A DNA stretch of 64,000 nt from Planomicrobium okeanokoites (lineage in GTDB: Bacteria; Bacillota; Bacilli; Bacillales_A; Planococcaceae), in the NCBI RefSeq assembly GCF_003428875.1, contig NZ_QQRS01000001.1:496001-560000 (forward strand), written 5' to 3'. Positions 26,809 through 36,497 of this stretch are shown piece by piece (position 1 is the stretch's first letter; each line of letters starts with the position of its first letter). Under the pieces are notes generated by a model. That model was not told where the DNA came from, did no database searches, and was given only the letters and a program-made list of their open reading frames with translations. The position numbers were made by a program, and so were the translations under genes.

Positions 26809-28470
26809 TCAATGTGTGCGTTCACTATTTTTTTCATAAAACCTGACCTGATTTCTGCCTGATTTTTTTGACTCGTAAAGAGCGGAATCCGCCATCTTGA
26901 CAAGGTCCTCGAAATTATCCGCATCTTTGGGATAGAATGCTATTCCAATCGAAGCGGTCGGAGCAAAATGGTGACCGTCGATATCCCAGCCCTCAGCCAG
27001 TTTTTGATGGATCCTGTTAATCAGGTTCTTAATTTGCATTCCCGCTTTTTCAGAATTTATGCCTGCCGCTGCGATAACAAACTCATCTCCGCCGATTCTA
27101 GCTGCCATATCCCCTGATCTGATGCTCTGTGTCAACGCCTGACCGAAACAAGCGATAAATTCATCCCCGATATTATGGCCGAAATTATCATTGACCGATT
27201 TGAAATCGTCGCCATCGATATAAAGTAATGCAATCAATCTGTCATCCTGATCAGCATCACTTTCGAGCAGTTCGAATTCCTCCATCATCAGCCGGCGGTT
27301 GGGCAGCCGCGTCAAACTGTCATGATAAGCCATGAAATGCAGTTTCTCTTCAAGCTTTTTCCGGTCCGTTATATCAAACATGATGGCCAGCACTTGATAG
27401 ATTTTCCCTGTCTCATTTTTCAACGGAATGACCGTCGTGTCCACCCAGAAAAAATCCCCATTCTTTTTCAGGCTTTTCATCTCACCGCGCCAGATATCAC
27501 CTTTGAATATAATGTCCCGGATATTGTCATAAAAAGCATCAGGTATGACCGCCCGGCCAATTGCAGCGATCTGCATCCCTAAAAGTTCCTCTTTTTCATA
27601 GCCGGTTGTTCCTTCGAAATTATCATTCGCAAAAATGATCATGCCGGACGGCTCCCATATCGCCACCATCGCGGCATAATTCAATGCATCTTTGTAACTA
27701 TCCAGTATATTTTCTGTTTTCTTCAATTCTTCTTTAAGTTGAACCTCATCCGTCAATTCGCGGTACACAATCTGATAAGCCCGGATATCTTCCCCGATTT
27801 TGACAGGAGAGAAACTGACTGAGAATTTTCCGTCTGGACCATCCTTCATCTTGGCACTCGTAATAAAGGAAGAACTGCCTTTTTCAAACTTTTCTTCCCC
27901 TAATTCGGAATGGACTTTATCCAAAAACTTTTCACTGTTGGATGGAAGCTCCATGAACGATTTTCCGATCCATTGCTGTTTGATGACTGTAAATATATTC
28001 TCGTATGCAGGGTTCATATCAATGACCATGAAATCGGAAGAAATCATGATCATCGGGTCGACTGAGTTCTGCACAAGCGATTGATAGAAAAGATAGTCTT
28101 CTTCTATCGTTTTCTGCTTGCTGACATTCTTGGAGACCGCCAGCAAAAACAACTCACCTTCATGCATGAAAGTGGTAATTTCAGTTTCGTTGGCTACATT
28201 GTTTTTACTGAATAAATTGTAGTCCCTGTAACGGTAAGTACCTGTCATCGATTCAGCAATCATGTATTGTTTTTTTATTTCTTCAGCTACGGAAGCCGGC
28301 ATGCTGTCATCCACAGTCCGACCTGCCAATTCCTGCTTGAATGTACTGGTGCAAAGGGCATTTACATATTCATAAACATATCCCTTGCCCAATTTGCGCA
28401 TGAAAAAAACCAGATCTTCCGCATTGCCATATAAAAGATCCAATTGTTCTTTCGTGAAAGGGCCTTGCAT
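26809..28470 (-). CDS. multi-PAS diguanylate cyclase (GGDEF)
   Basis: A 553-aa soluble signalling protein that should make c-di-GMP from two GTP. Two or three PAS-like modules come first, the last with a PAC-type tail (WRGEMKSLKKNGDFFWVDTTVIPL, about residues 245-370). The GGDEF domain has an intact active site GGDEF at residues 460-464 and an inhibitory I-site RSGD at 451-454, exactly five residues upstream. There is no EAL domain. ATG at 28470 begins 17 nt after the dapF stop. A longer in-frame extension would overlap dapF and lacks a ribosome site. Confidence 0.9.
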   Translation of the reverse strand: MQGPFTKEQLDLLYGNAEDLVFFMRKLGKGYVYEYVNALCTSTFKQELAGRTVDDSMPASVAEEIKKQYMIAESMTGTYRYRDYNLFSKNNVANETEITTFMHEGELFLLAVSKNVSKQKTIEEDYLFYQSLVQNSVDPMIMISSDFMVIDMNPAYENIFTVIKQQWIGKSFMELPSNSEKFLDKVHSELGEEKFEKGSSSFITSAKMKDGPDGKFSVSFSPVKIGEDIRAYQIVYRELTDEVQLKEELKKTENILDSYKDALNYAAMVAIWEPSGMIIFANDNFEGTTGYEKEELLGMQIAAIGRAVIPDAFYDNIRDIIFKGDIWRGEMKSLKKNGDFFWVDTTVIPLKNETGKIYQVLAIMFDITDRKKLEEKLHFMAYHDSLTRLPNRRLMMEEFELLESDADQDDRLIALLYIDGDDFKSVNDNFGHNIGDEFIACFGQALTQSIRSGDMAARIGGDEFVIAAAGINSEKAGMQIKNLINRIHQKLAEGWDIDGHHFAPTASIGIAFYPKDADNFEDLVKMADSALYESKKSGRNQVRFYEKNSERTH

Positions 28471-28486
28471 AGAATCACTCTTTTCT

Positions 28487-29440
28487 TTAGGCAAATTGCT
28501 CAACAACCACAGAAATTTCTTTAATGAATTTTTCGTAGCGGCGTTGTTCATCAAGATTTCGGGATGCAGTAAATCCGCTTTCCGCTTTATCTTTCGACCA
28601 ATTGAATTCATGTTCCGAAAGTCTGGTCGCATTTCCTGTCAGCAGTAATTTAATGTCATCACCGTTTCGATCGACTGTACATTTCACCATGCCGCCTGGA
28701 TTGTAGACTGCCACTTCCCCGTACGGCACCAAACCGGACATACAGCTGATCAAAGCTGAAGCGGTCATAGCGGTGCCGCATGCATTAGTAAAGCCGACGC
28801 CCCGTTCGAATGTACGCACGAATATGCCTTCTTCCAGTTTCGTTACGTAACTGACATTCACGCCATCAGTAAAATAATCATTCTCGCCATTGAATTTTTT
28901 CGCCCATTTCTTCTGATGTTCCGGCGATTTCTGGATATCTTTCGGGACGATGCCGATTAAATGGGGATTCGGCACCGCGACCGCAGAAAACTGGATGTCT
29001 TGTGATATTTCCGGAATCACCTGTTGTATCAAAGTCGACTGATTTCCATACTCCATCGGCAAAGCCTTCAAATCAAATAAAACCGGCGAGATTTGAACTG
29101 AGTAAGTCTCGATTCCATCCATTAAGGTCTCTTCTCTTCTGACAGTTAAATCAGCTTTCATGGTTTCAATCACTGCCTGTTCAATCCCTAGCTTCTCGCA
29201 GACATGACGCGCCACGCAGCGGAGCCCGTTGCCGCACATCGATGCTTCCGAACCGTCACGGTTAAAAACCCGCATCTTTGCGTCCGCTGACTTCGAAGGC
29301 AATATCACCAGCAGTCCGTCAACTCCTTGATCGATCTCACAGAGCTGCAGCGCCAGATCACCATAATCGTCTCTTTCATCGCTGTCAATCATGTAAAACG
29401 TATTCATTGATCCGTGGACTTTTTCCAAAGTAATTTTCAT
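28487..29440 (-). CDS. dapF: diaminopimelate epimerase
   Basis: A 317-aa PLP-independent epimerase that converts LL- to meso-diaminopimelate for lysine and peptidoglycan. The two catalytic Cys motifs MCGNGLRC and NACGTAMTAS are present, and VFNRDGSEA precedes the first. It is longer than many DapF proteins (about 275-285 aa). Start at 29440 with GGAG at eight nt; 16 nt after murG. Confidence 0.92.
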   Translation of the reverse strand: MKITLEKVHGSMNTFYMIDSDERDDYGDLALQLCEIDQGVDGLLVILPSKSADAKMRVFNRDGSEASMCGNGLRCVARHVCEKLGIEQAVIETMKADLTVRREETLMDGIETYSVQISPVLFDLKALPMEYGNQSTLIQQVIPEISQDIQFSAVAVPNPHLIGIVPKDIQKSPEHQKKWAKKFNGENDYFTDGVNVSYVTKLEEGIFVRTFERGVGFTNACGTAMTASALISCMSGLVPYGEVAVYNPGGMVKCTVDRNGDDIKLLLTGNATRLSEHEFNWSKDKAESGFTASRNLDEQRRYEKFIKEISVVVEQFA

Positions 29441-29456
29441 GCCATTCACTCCAATA

Positions 29457-30539
29457 TCAGCGTTTCTTTGTATGTGCTACGACTAACTTCGCCATTTCAT
29501 ATGCCGTTTTGGGTGGTTCGGCATCCGTCATTTTCTCAATCAGCAATTCTTCATCCGCTTTCAGCTGATCCAAGGCTTTCATAAAACGCTCGGGAGATGC
29601 CTCTTCTTCTTCAAGGACCAATGCGAAGCCATTTTTACGGAACAGTTCAGCATTTAAAATCTGATCGCCCCTGCTTTTTTGTCTGGACAACGGAATCAGC
29701 AGCATCGGCTTTTTCAGGGCCAGAAACTCGAATATCGAATTGGACCCTGCGCGAGATACGACAAAATCGGTCATATGCAGAAGATGAGATAATTCATGTG
29801 TTACATATTCAAATTGGCAGTATTGAGCGATGCCTTCCAGTCCTTCGTCGATGTTCCCTTTACCGCAAAGATGGATGACATTGAATGTCTGCATGATTGC
29901 CTGAAGGTTTGAACGGATAGCTGTATTGATGACTTCAGATCCCTGGCTGCCGCCCATGATCATCAATACCGGGAGATCATTTTCAAAATGGCAGATTTCG
30001 CGCCCTTTCGCGGCAGATCCATCCATCAATTCACTGCGGATGACTGAGCCGGTGCACGTTGATTTCTCTTTTGGCACATGCTGCATCGTTTCTTTGAAGA
30101 CGGTGAAAATATGATCTGCGAAAGGCATGGCTATTCTATTCGCCAGCCCCGGGGTTACATCGGACTCATGGATGATGACAGGAATGCCCATCAGTTTCCC
30201 TGCCATTGCAACCGGCACTGATACGAAGCCGCCTTTTGAAAATATAGCAGCCGGTTTCGTCTTCCGGATGATGTTCATCGATTGCCCTAGACCGGCAACT
30301 ACTTTGAATGGATCCGTGAAATTCTTCATTGAAAAATATCTTCTTAATTTACCGCTTGAAATTGCGTGGTATTTAATATCAGGATAAGAGTCGACGATCA
30401 ATTCTTGTTCGATGCCATCCTTTGACCCGATATATTCGACATTATAATCCATGCCGGTAATTTCAGGGATCAATGCCTGGTTCAATGAAACATGGCCGGC
30501 AGTTCCACCGCCAGTCAGTATAATTGTGCGTTTATGCAT
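29457..30539 (-). CDS. murG: UDP-GlcNAc transferase MurG (lipid II synthesis)
   Basis: A 360-aa GT28 glycosyltransferase that adds GlcNAc to lipid I. The N-terminal G-loop TGGGTAGHV is at about residues 9-17. IFSKGGFVSVPVAMAG, HESDVTPGLANR, the second G-loop MGGSQGSEVIN and the UDP-GlcNAc binding segment VSRAGSNSIFEFLALKKPMLLIPLS follow. It stands apart from the mra/mur division cluster, as the additional murG copies of some Bacillales do. First gene of a murG-dapF-GGDEF unit. Confidence 0.9.
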   Translation of the reverse strand: MHKRTIILTGGGTAGHVSLNQALIPEITGMDYNVEYIGSKDGIEQELIVDSYPDIKYHAISSGKLRRYFSMKNFTDPFKVVAGLGQSMNIIRKTKPAAIFSKGGFVSVPVAMAGKLMGIPVIIHESDVTPGLANRIAMPFADHIFTVFKETMQHVPKEKSTCTGSVIRSELMDGSAAKGREICHFENDLPVLMIMGGSQGSEVINTAIRSNLQAIMQTFNVIHLCGKGNIDEGLEGIAQYCQFEYVTHELSHLLHMTDFVVSRAGSNSIFEFLALKKPMLLIPLSRQKSRGDQILNAELFRKNGFALVLEEEEASPERFMKALDQLKADEELLIEKMTDAEPPKTAYEMAKLVVAHTKKR

Positions 30540-30613
30540 TCTGTAATCCTACTTTCATCATTTGATTGGTCTGATTGATTCAATTTTGTGTAAATTTATA
30601 TCGATGGTTTCTA

Positions 30614-30622
30614 TGCTATACT
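30614..30622 (+). promoter_or_regulatory. extended -10 promoter of the MATE gene
   Basis: TGCTATACT (TG-N-TATACT) lies 45 nt upstream of the start. Confidence 0.5.
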
Positions 30623-30667
30623 TGTCTTAATTTGCCTTTAAGATAGAGTATTTCAGGAGGATGGATC

Positions 30668-32026
30668 ATGTACGAAACAAACACCAAAACAGATAAATTG
30701 AAATTATTGGTAAAAATTGTATTTCCAATTTTAATCACGCAAGTCGCTATGTATCTGGTGACATTTTTCGATATTTATATGACCGCCCGTTACGGCACAG
30801 ATGATCTGGCCGGAGTTTCAATAGGTTCATCATTCTGGGTTCCGGTTTATATCGGACTTGCCGGAATTTTAATGTCCATTACTCCAATTGTAGCACAATT
30901 GATGGGGGCCAAGAAAAAAGAAAGTGTTAAAGAAGCTGTGCAGCAAGGGATTTATCTGGCGATTTTACTGGCGGCGATAGTCTTTATGTTCTTCTTCCTT
31001 TTCATCGATTCATTACTCGGTTTCATGGACCTGGAACCGGCTGTAGCTGATGTGGCAAGCAGATACATATTTGCCATGAGCCTCGGCCTTATACCGTTGT
31101 TCGTATACAACGCTCTGCGTTCTTATATCGATGCGCTCGGTGCCACCCGTGTTACCATGGTGATTACCTTACTGTCAGCACCGATCAATGTTTTCTTCAA
31201 TTACCTGTTCATCTTCGGAAATTTCGGTTTCCCTGAACTTGGAGGGGCAGGTGCAGGACTTGCATCCGCTATTACATACTGGCTGGTACTGGTGATTGCC
31301 TCGGCCATCATCCATACCCAATCCCCTTTCTCCTCTTATCGGATCTTCAGGAAATGGGAAAAGGTCTCGTTCACACGGTGGAAAGAAATCAGCCGCATCG
31401 GTGTGCCGATTGGAATCTCCATATTTGCCGAGACCAGCATATTCTCCGCTGTGACATTCATGCTTGCCGTATATGGGACTATCACCATAGCCGCGCATCA
31501 AATCGCTTTGAACTTCACTTCCCTGCTTTATATGCTGCCGCTCAGCATCTCAATGGGCGCCACTATCCTCGTCGGATATGAAGTCGGTGCGGCGCGTTAC
31601 AAAGATGCACGGCAGTACAGCTGGTTGAGTGTAGCGACAGCCATTGCAATCAGCTTTGTATCTGCAGGAATTCTGTTCTTCCTGCGGGAACCGATTGCAC
31701 AACTGTATTCTTCGGATCCCGCCGTTATTGACCTCGCTGTACAATTCCTGGTTTTCGCGGCGTTATTCCAGTTGTCAGATGCAGTCCAGGCACCTGTACA
31801 AGGTGCACTGCGTGGTTATAAAGATGTCAACATCACGTTTATCATGGCCCTGATCTCCTATTGGGTAATCGGCCTGCCTGTGGGTTACCTATTGGCACGG
31901 TTCACGGATTTCGGCGCATTCGGATACTGGATCGGATTGATCGCCGGCCTGACCGCCGGTGCCATCACATTATCCATCAGACTGCTTATCATACAAAAGA
32001 AATTTAAAATGAGTCAGCTGTATTAA
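30668..32026 (+). CDS. MATE family efflux transporter
   Basis: A 452-aa integral membrane protein with about 12 helices in two homologous halves. It has the MATE N-terminal ILITQVAMYLVTFFDIYMTARYGTDDLAGVSIGSSFW, the central ISRIGVPIGISIFAE and second-half QAPVQGALRGYKDV. It exports cationic drugs or metabolites using Na+ or H+; the substrate is not predictable. AGGAGG precedes ATG at 30668. It is divergent from murG. Confidence 0.93.
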   Translation: MYETNTKTDKLKLLVKIVFPILITQVAMYLVTFFDIYMTARYGTDDLAGVSIGSSFWVPVYIGLAGILMSITPIVAQLMGAKKKESVKEAVQQGIYLAILLAAIVFMFFFLFIDSLLGFMDLEPAVADVASRYIFAMSLGLIPLFVYNALRSYIDALGATRVTMVITLLSAPINVFFNYLFIFGNFGFPELGGAGAGLASAITYWLVLVIASAIIHTQSPFSSYRIFRKWEKVSFTRWKEISRIGVPIGISIFAETSIFSAVTFMLAVYGTITIAAHQIALNFTSLLYMLPLSISMGATILVGYEVGAARYKDARQYSWLSVATAIAISFVSAGILFFLREPIAQLYSSDPAVIDLAVQFLVFAALFQLSDAVQAPVQGALRGYKDVNITFIMALISYWVIGLPVGYLLARFTDFGAFGYWIGLIAGLTAGAITLSIRLLIIQKKFKMSQLY

Positions 32027-32055
32027 GGATTGAATCATACAAATTTCATAGAATA

Positions 32056-32092
32056 AAAATAACCGCCCCTGATTTGGGGCGGTTATTTCTTT
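32056..32092. terminator. bidirectional terminator
   Basis: AATAACCGCCCC pairs with GGGGCGGTTATT, between two convergent genes. Confidence 0.9.
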
Positions 32093-32098
32093 TGCAGC

Positions 32099-32350
32099 TC
32101 AGTCCAACTGGGCTGCTATTTTTTTATACTCTTCAATCAGCTGCGCTTTCTCCTGCTGCTTTAGCGGTGAGTCATTGATCCGTTCAACCGCAAGTTCCAG
32201 CTTTTGCTGTTTTGTCTTGCGGACCCGCGGGTGAGTCAGTTCATCCTTTAATTCTATAACAATGTAACGCTGCATATCCTCTTCTGATTCTATGTTGGCT
32301 GTCGCATGCCGCTGCGGCCAGATTTTTTTGAAAGCCTCCAGGATATTCAT
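32099..32350 (-). CDS. small charged hypothetical protein
   Basis: An 83-aa soluble protein, strongly charged and helical (KDELTHPRVRKTKQQKLELA). No Cys or signal peptide. Its ATG overlaps the stop of the COG0523 GTPase gene (ATGA), so it is translationally coupled and may be an accessory protein of that GTPase. Family not recognised. Confidence 0.7.
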   Translation of the reverse strand: MNILEAFKKIWPQRHATANIESEEDMQRYIVIELKDELTHPRVRKTKQQKLELAVERINDSPLKQQEKAQLIEEYKKIAAQLD

Positions 32351-33228
32351 GGCAGCTCGACTCCGTCAATGCCTTCTCCAATTACGACAATCTGCGGCTG
32401 CATCTTCATATACTCTGGAAGCCATTGAGCCATTCCATATGCATATTGGAATGCATGCGGATATTTATAGCCGTCAAGCGGAACATAGCCTTTTATCCGG
32501 TAAACAGTCTCAGGCAACCTTCTTAACCAGTCTTCGAATTTTTCACGATTGACCGGTTGGCTGAACCGTAGCACTTTCGTGTTTAAATTCAGTTTGCTGA
32601 TTTCTGCTTTTTCTACAGTCCCTTTAGTTCTTGCGGTCAGATTCTCTAATAATGCGTATGGTATTTTAGAATTGGCAGTTTGGACGATCCGGGCTTTTGA
32701 ATTCAAGGATTGCATACCGAAAACCGCATCGCCTTGTTCCTTTTCATCCAGCAAATCCATTTTATTCGCCAGGATCAGATCGGCGTGGCGAATCTGTTCT
32801 AGGAACAATGAACGGATTTGGGGAGACATGCGGTCTCTGTCCAGCCACCGTTTACTGTCAGCGACTGTAACAATACCCCTGAAATTCAATTGTTCAGCGA
32901 ATAGCGGGGAAAAGATTGCATCCAGCGCTTCCACCGGGTGCGCAGCCCCTGTCGTTTCAATCAAGAGAACATCAAATGTTTCTTCTGCGAGCAATGTTTG
33001 AATTTGCGCCTCAGATTTTTCAGAACCTGTGCAGCAAATGCAGCCGTCAAGCAGTTCCTTAAGGGGGACGCCGTCTTCCACTTCATCTGAGTCGACATTC
33101 AGTTCGCCCAGTTCATTCATAAAAACAGCCGGCTTTAAACCGGCATCTTTTATTTGGATCAGCATATTCTTCAAAAGAGTGGTTTTGCCGCTCCCCAAAA
33201 ATCCGCTGAATAAATACACATCAATCAT
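32347..33228 (-). CDS. COG0523 (CobW/Zng-type) metal chaperone GTPase
   Basis: A 293-aa G3E-family GTPase. The P-loop GFLGSGKTT is at about residues 9-17, the metal-binding CxCC motif in DGCICCTG at about 62-69, the Walker B-like LLIETTGAAHP follows, and the base motif NKMD lies near residue 155. The C-terminal CobW domain is short. Such proteins insert Zn2+, Co2+ or Fe into clients. No Zur-type site or zinc gene is adjacent, so the metal is not deduced. Confidence 0.88.
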   Translation of the reverse strand: MIDVYLFSGFLGSGKTTLLKNMLIQIKDAGLKPAVFMNELGELNVDSDEVEDGVPLKELLDGCICCTGSEKSEAQIQTLLAEETFDVLLIETTGAAHPVEALDAIFSPLFAEQLNFRGIVTVADSKRWLDRDRMSPQIRSLFLEQIRHADLILANKMDLLDEKEQGDAVFGMQSLNSKARIVQTANSKIPYALLENLTARTKGTVEKAEISKLNLNTKVLRFSQPVNREKFEDWLRRLPETVYRIKGYVPLDGYKYPHAFQYAYGMAQWLPEYMKMQPQIVVIGEGIDGVELP

Positions 33229-33275
33229 GAAAACCCTCCTCTATTTCCTTAAATTTTAACATATTGCCTCAAAAC

Positions 33276-33302
33276 AAAAAGGCCCGCTTCTGCGGGCCTT
33301 TT
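33276..33302 (-). terminator. ctpA terminator
   Basis: AAGGCCCGC pairs with GCGGGCCTT around AGAA, followed by TTTTTG on the minus strand. Confidence 0.9.
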
Positions 33303-33305
33303 AAA

Positions 33306-34850
33306 TCATTCTGCAGATTCTTCCTCGGCTTCTTCGGCTTCTTCATCCGTTTCCGGTTCAGAAGCTTCAATACCGGCTTCTTCCATCACTAATTTCTTAG
33401 CTTCAAGAAGCATAGGATCCTCTTCTTCGATTTTAGCGCGAAGTTCATCCATCAAGGCATAAATACTGTCACCAGTGAGGATGCCAGTCACTTCAAGTTC
33501 CTGGTCTTCCTGGAACGCTTCTACTGCCTGCGTCATTTCTTCTTCAAATACGCCATCCACTTCACCGACTTCATATTCCAGTGCCTCCAGCATTTTTTCA
33601 GCTGTACGCACCTGCTCTGAAATCGTACCATCCTTCAATTCAATAGAAGCATCGATAAACGGCAAGGAAGCGTATTCCGGATAATCAACTGCCACATCCG
33701 GTTCGATTCCTTTTTCGTGGATCCAATTGCCATCAGGTGTCAGCCATTTGGCAGTCGTGAATTTCAAATTTGATCCATCGGCAAGATCGTTAGCGGTTTG
33801 GACAGTGCCTTTACCGAAAGTTTTTTCTCCGACTAGCTTAATGTCAGCAGATTCACTCATGGCTCCTGCCAAAATTTCAGATGCGGAAGCACTTCCGCCA
33901 TCAATCAACAGGGTCACGGGAATTTCGACTTTATTGCCATCAGTCGCCAAATAGATTTCAGGATCCTGGCCTTTAGCCTGGACCTCGAACATTTCTTTGC
34001 CTTCTTCAATGAACAGGTTTGAAATATCCAGTGCTGACTGGAGCAGACCACCTGGATTTTGACGAACATCGATTACCATCGCTTCCATTCCTTCATCCTT
34101 CATCTCAGCGATAGCAGTTTCCAGTTCGCTGAATGTGTCCTGAGAGAAGCTGGTGATCTGAATATGCGCTACATTATCACCGATCATTTCGGAATAGACT
34201 GTCTCGATCGGAATTTCATCGCGTACGATTGTCACATCTATCGGATCCTGCATGTCTCCACGCATGATCGTCAATGTAACTTCTGTCCCTTTTTCGCCGC
34301 GGATAAGCATCACAGCCTCAGTCGTACTGAAACCTTGGATGCTTTCGCCGTCGACCGCGATGACCTGGTCATTCGGCTGGATGCCCGCTTTTTCAGCAGG
34401 TGAATTTTTTATCGGTGAAACGATTGTAATATAGCCGTTCCGTTCCTGGACTTCTGCTCCGATGCCTTCAAAGCTTGAAGAAATGCCTTCAAGGAATTGA
34501 GAAGCTTCTTCTTCGTTCATGTAATCGGAATATGGATCGCCCAATGAATCGACCATGCCGTTGATGGCACCATTGATCAATTCCTCCCGGTCGACATCTT
34601 CATAATAATTATTTTGGATTTCATCGTATGCAGTGTAAAGCTTCTGGAACTCCCGTCGTTCCGGCGAGTTCACTTCCACTGCTTTTTCATCACCGAAGGT
34701 CAGTGCAAAAACTGTTAATCCCGCAGTAGCCAGTATCAGTACCACCACCAGCATGATGAAGGAGAAAGTTTTCAGGCGTATATAATGGCCCCGTGATTCT
34801 TCTGCTGGAGGCAATTGCTCATTTCCCTCTTCTGGACGTTTATCATCCAT
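33306..34850 (-). CDS. S41 family carboxy-terminal processing protease (CtpA/CtpB)
   Basis: A 514-aa membrane-anchored serine protease. A single N-terminal helix (about residues 28-50) is followed by a PDZ domain (about 105-190, SPAEKAGIQPNDQVIAVDG). The S41 catalytic core has the nucleophile in GGSASASEILAGA and the general-base Lys in EKTFGKGTVQ. A peptidoglycan-binding domain and an acidic tail end the protein. It processes extracytoplasmic proteins, in Bacillus partly for sigma-factor signalling. It is a single gene with a terminator. Confidence 0.92.
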   Translation of the reverse strand: MDDKRPEEGNEQLPPAEESRGHYIRLKTFSFIMLVVVLILATAGLTVFALTFGDEKAVEVNSPERREFQKLYTAYDEIQNNYYEDVDREELINGAINGMVDSLGDPYSDYMNEEEASQFLEGISSSFEGIGAEVQERNGYITIVSPIKNSPAEKAGIQPNDQVIAVDGESIQGFSTTEAVMLIRGEKGTEVTLTIMRGDMQDPIDVTIVRDEIPIETVYSEMIGDNVAHIQITSFSQDTFSELETAIAEMKDEGMEAMVIDVRQNPGGLLQSALDISNLFIEEGKEMFEVQAKGQDPEIYLATDGNKVEIPVTLLIDGGSASASEILAGAMSESADIKLVGEKTFGKGTVQTANDLADGSNLKFTTAKWLTPDGNWIHEKGIEPDVAVDYPEYASLPFIDASIELKDGTISEQVRTAEKMLEALEYEVGEVDGVFEEEMTQAVEAFQEDQELEVTGILTGDSIYALMDELRAKIEEEDPMLLEAKKLVMEEAGIEASEPETDEEAEEAEEESAE

Positions 34851-34912
34851 CTATTTCACCACTTTCGTAATTGCCGGCAAACCTTAACGCTTCAGCCAGA
34901 CTTCTATATTAG

Positions 34913-34937
34913 AAAAAAAGACTGCTTTGAACAGTCT
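34913..34937 (-). terminator. deoD terminator
   Basis: On the minus strand AGACTG pairs with CAGTCT, followed by a run of seven T. Confidence 0.8.
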
Positions 34938-34960
34938 CCTTTTTTATTGCGCAGTATTGG

Positions 34961-35665
34961 TTATTCCTGGATTGCCGCTTCGAGTGCAACAACGATCATA
35001 TCGTTGAACGTCGTTTGGCGCTCTTCTGCCGACGTCACTTCGCCAGTCAATAAATGGTCGCTTACTGTCAAAATCGACAATGCCTGCGCACCGAATTTAG
35101 CTGCCAAAGTATACAATGCAGAAGATTCCATTTCAAGGGCAAGAACTCCGTATTGCGCCCATTTTTCATGTTCAGCATGGTCGTTATAGAAAACGTCTTC
35201 AGTGAACACGTTGCCTACGCGCAAGTTCAAACCTTTTTCAACGCCTGCGTTATAAGCTTTAAGCAATAAGTTGAAATCAGCGGTCGGAGCATATGACACA
35301 TTGCCAAAAATGATTGAATTCATGTTCGAGTCAGTAGAAGCACTTTGTGCCAGAATTACGTCACGGACTTTTACATCTTTATGGATTGAGCCGCAAGTGC
35401 CTACGCGGATCAGCTTTTTCACATCGTACTCGTTCATCAATTCAGTTGTATAGATAGAGATTGAAGGAACACCCATTCCTGTACCTTGTACGGAAATGCG
35501 TTTGCCTTTATAAGTACCGGTATAGCCGAACATGTTTCTGACTTCGTTGTACAAAGTTACATCTTCCAAAAACGTTTCAGCGATATATTTCGCGCGAAGC
35601 GGATCTCCCGGAAGAAGGATCGTATCGGCGATATCGCCTTTTTTAGCATTGATATGAACACTCAT
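34961..35665 (-). CDS. deoD: purine-nucleoside phosphorylase DeoD
   Basis: A 234-aa hexameric-type PNP that phosphorolyses (deoxy)purine nucleosides for salvage. It has the phosphate-binding [41 protein letters not shown] and the C-terminal [17 protein letters not shown] and [10 protein letters not shown] (catalytic Asp in SDH). The length equals the family norm. It is monocistronic here. Confidence 0.95.
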   Translation of the reverse strand: MSVHINAKKGDIADTILLPGDPLRAKYIAETFLEDVTLYNEVRNMFGYTGTYKGKRISVQGTGMGVPSISIYTTELMNEYDVKKLIRVGTCGSIHKDVKVRDVILAQSASTDSNMNSIIFGNVSYAPTADFNLLLKAYNAGVEKGLNLRVGNVFTEDVFYNDHAEHEKWAQYGVLALEMESSALYTLAAKFGAQALSILTVSDHLLTGEVTSAEERQTTFNDMIVVALEAAIQE

Positions 35666-35734
35666 GATAAAACCTCACTTTATTTTAGTCGTACTAATCA
35701 TACTGTTTTTTGGCATTGAGTGCAACGAAGAGCT

Positions 35735-35950
35735 TTAAAGACTGGTGTATTCATCCCACAAATCATCGAAAACCGATGCTTTCATGACGGGATGAGCCCG
35801 TTCCTCGAGATATCTTGAAATCTTTTCAAAATCCTTAGTTGTTTTAGGAAACGAATGATCTAAAAACATTGCATCCGCAAACCGTGAAAAATCATCGGCC
35901 TCCGTTTTCCCCCGATATGATAAAGCAAAATGATAAAACGACCGGTCCAT
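35735..35950 (-). CDS. yozE: YozE family (SAM-like fold) protein
   Basis: A 71-aa protein of the YozE/UPF0346 family. SFYHFALSYRG, FADAMFLDHSFPKTTKDFEKISRYLEE and FDDLWDEY match the B. subtilis YozE pattern. It is a small helical domain of unknown function. GGAGGG lies upstream of its ATG. Confidence 0.88.
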   Translation of the reverse strand: MDRSFYHFALSYRGKTEADDFSRFADAMFLDHSFPKTTKDFEKISRYLEERAHPVMKASVFDDLWDEYTSL

Positions 35951-35983
35951 CGGTATGAATTCCCTCCTTCATCTCAAACTGAA

Positions 35984-36008
35984 AGCCCCGGACAACCGGC
36001 CCGGGGCT
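35984..36008 (-). terminator. probable msrAB operon terminator hairpin
   Basis: AGCCCCGG pairs with CCGGGGCT; only a weak T tract (TTTCAG) follows on the minus strand. Confidence 0.55.
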
Positions 36009-36065
36009 AACAATTTCTATATTAGCTATTCTGCTATGATAATCGACTGTTGCTTTGAGCCAACA

Positions 36066-36497
36066 TCATTCCTGCTCGAATAATGCTTTGTATTCCGAAT
36101 AGCCTTCTTTCTCCAGGTCTTCCTTCGGAACAAAACGCAGGGAAGCGGAATTGATGCAGTAACGCAATCCGCCAAGTTCCGACGGGCCGTCCGGGAATAA
36201 GTGTCCAAGATGTGAATCAGCAGTAGCCGACCGCACTTCGGTACGGCGCATGCCATGGCTGGTATCGAAACTCTCTTTCATTTCTTCGTCTTCAATCGGT
36301 TTTGAAAAGCTCGGCCATCCACAATGTGCATCGAATTTATCTTTAGAGCTGAATAACGGTTTTCCGGATACGATATCCACATAGATGCCGTCTTCGAAAT
36401 GCTGATCATATTCTCCTTGGAACGGCGGTTCCGTTCCATTTTCCTGCGTGACATGATATTGCATCGGTGATAATTTCTGTTTTAATTCATCCTTCAT
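36066..36497 (-). CDS. msrB: peptide-methionine (R)-S-oxide reductase MsrB
   Basis: A 143-aa MsrB that reduces Met-R-sulfoxide. The HCGWPSF and [12 protein letters not shown] segments and the catalytic Cys in [11 protein letters not shown] are present. The two CxxC zinc motifs of many MsrB proteins are absent, so it is a zinc-free type. Its start overlaps the msrA stop by 1 nt (TAATG). Confidence 0.95.
   Translation of the reverse strand: MKDELKQKLSPMQYHVTQENGTEPPFQGEYDQHFEDGIYVDIVSGKPLFSSKDKFDAHCGWPSFSKPIEDEEMKESFDTSHGMRRTEVRSATADSHLGHLFPDGPSELGGLRYCINSASLRFVPKEDLEKEGYSEYKALFEQE

Noticed and set aside
28471-28632. N-terminal extension of the diguanylate cyclase
   Set aside because: It would overlap the dapF coding region by about 146 nt in another frame and has no ribosome binding site.
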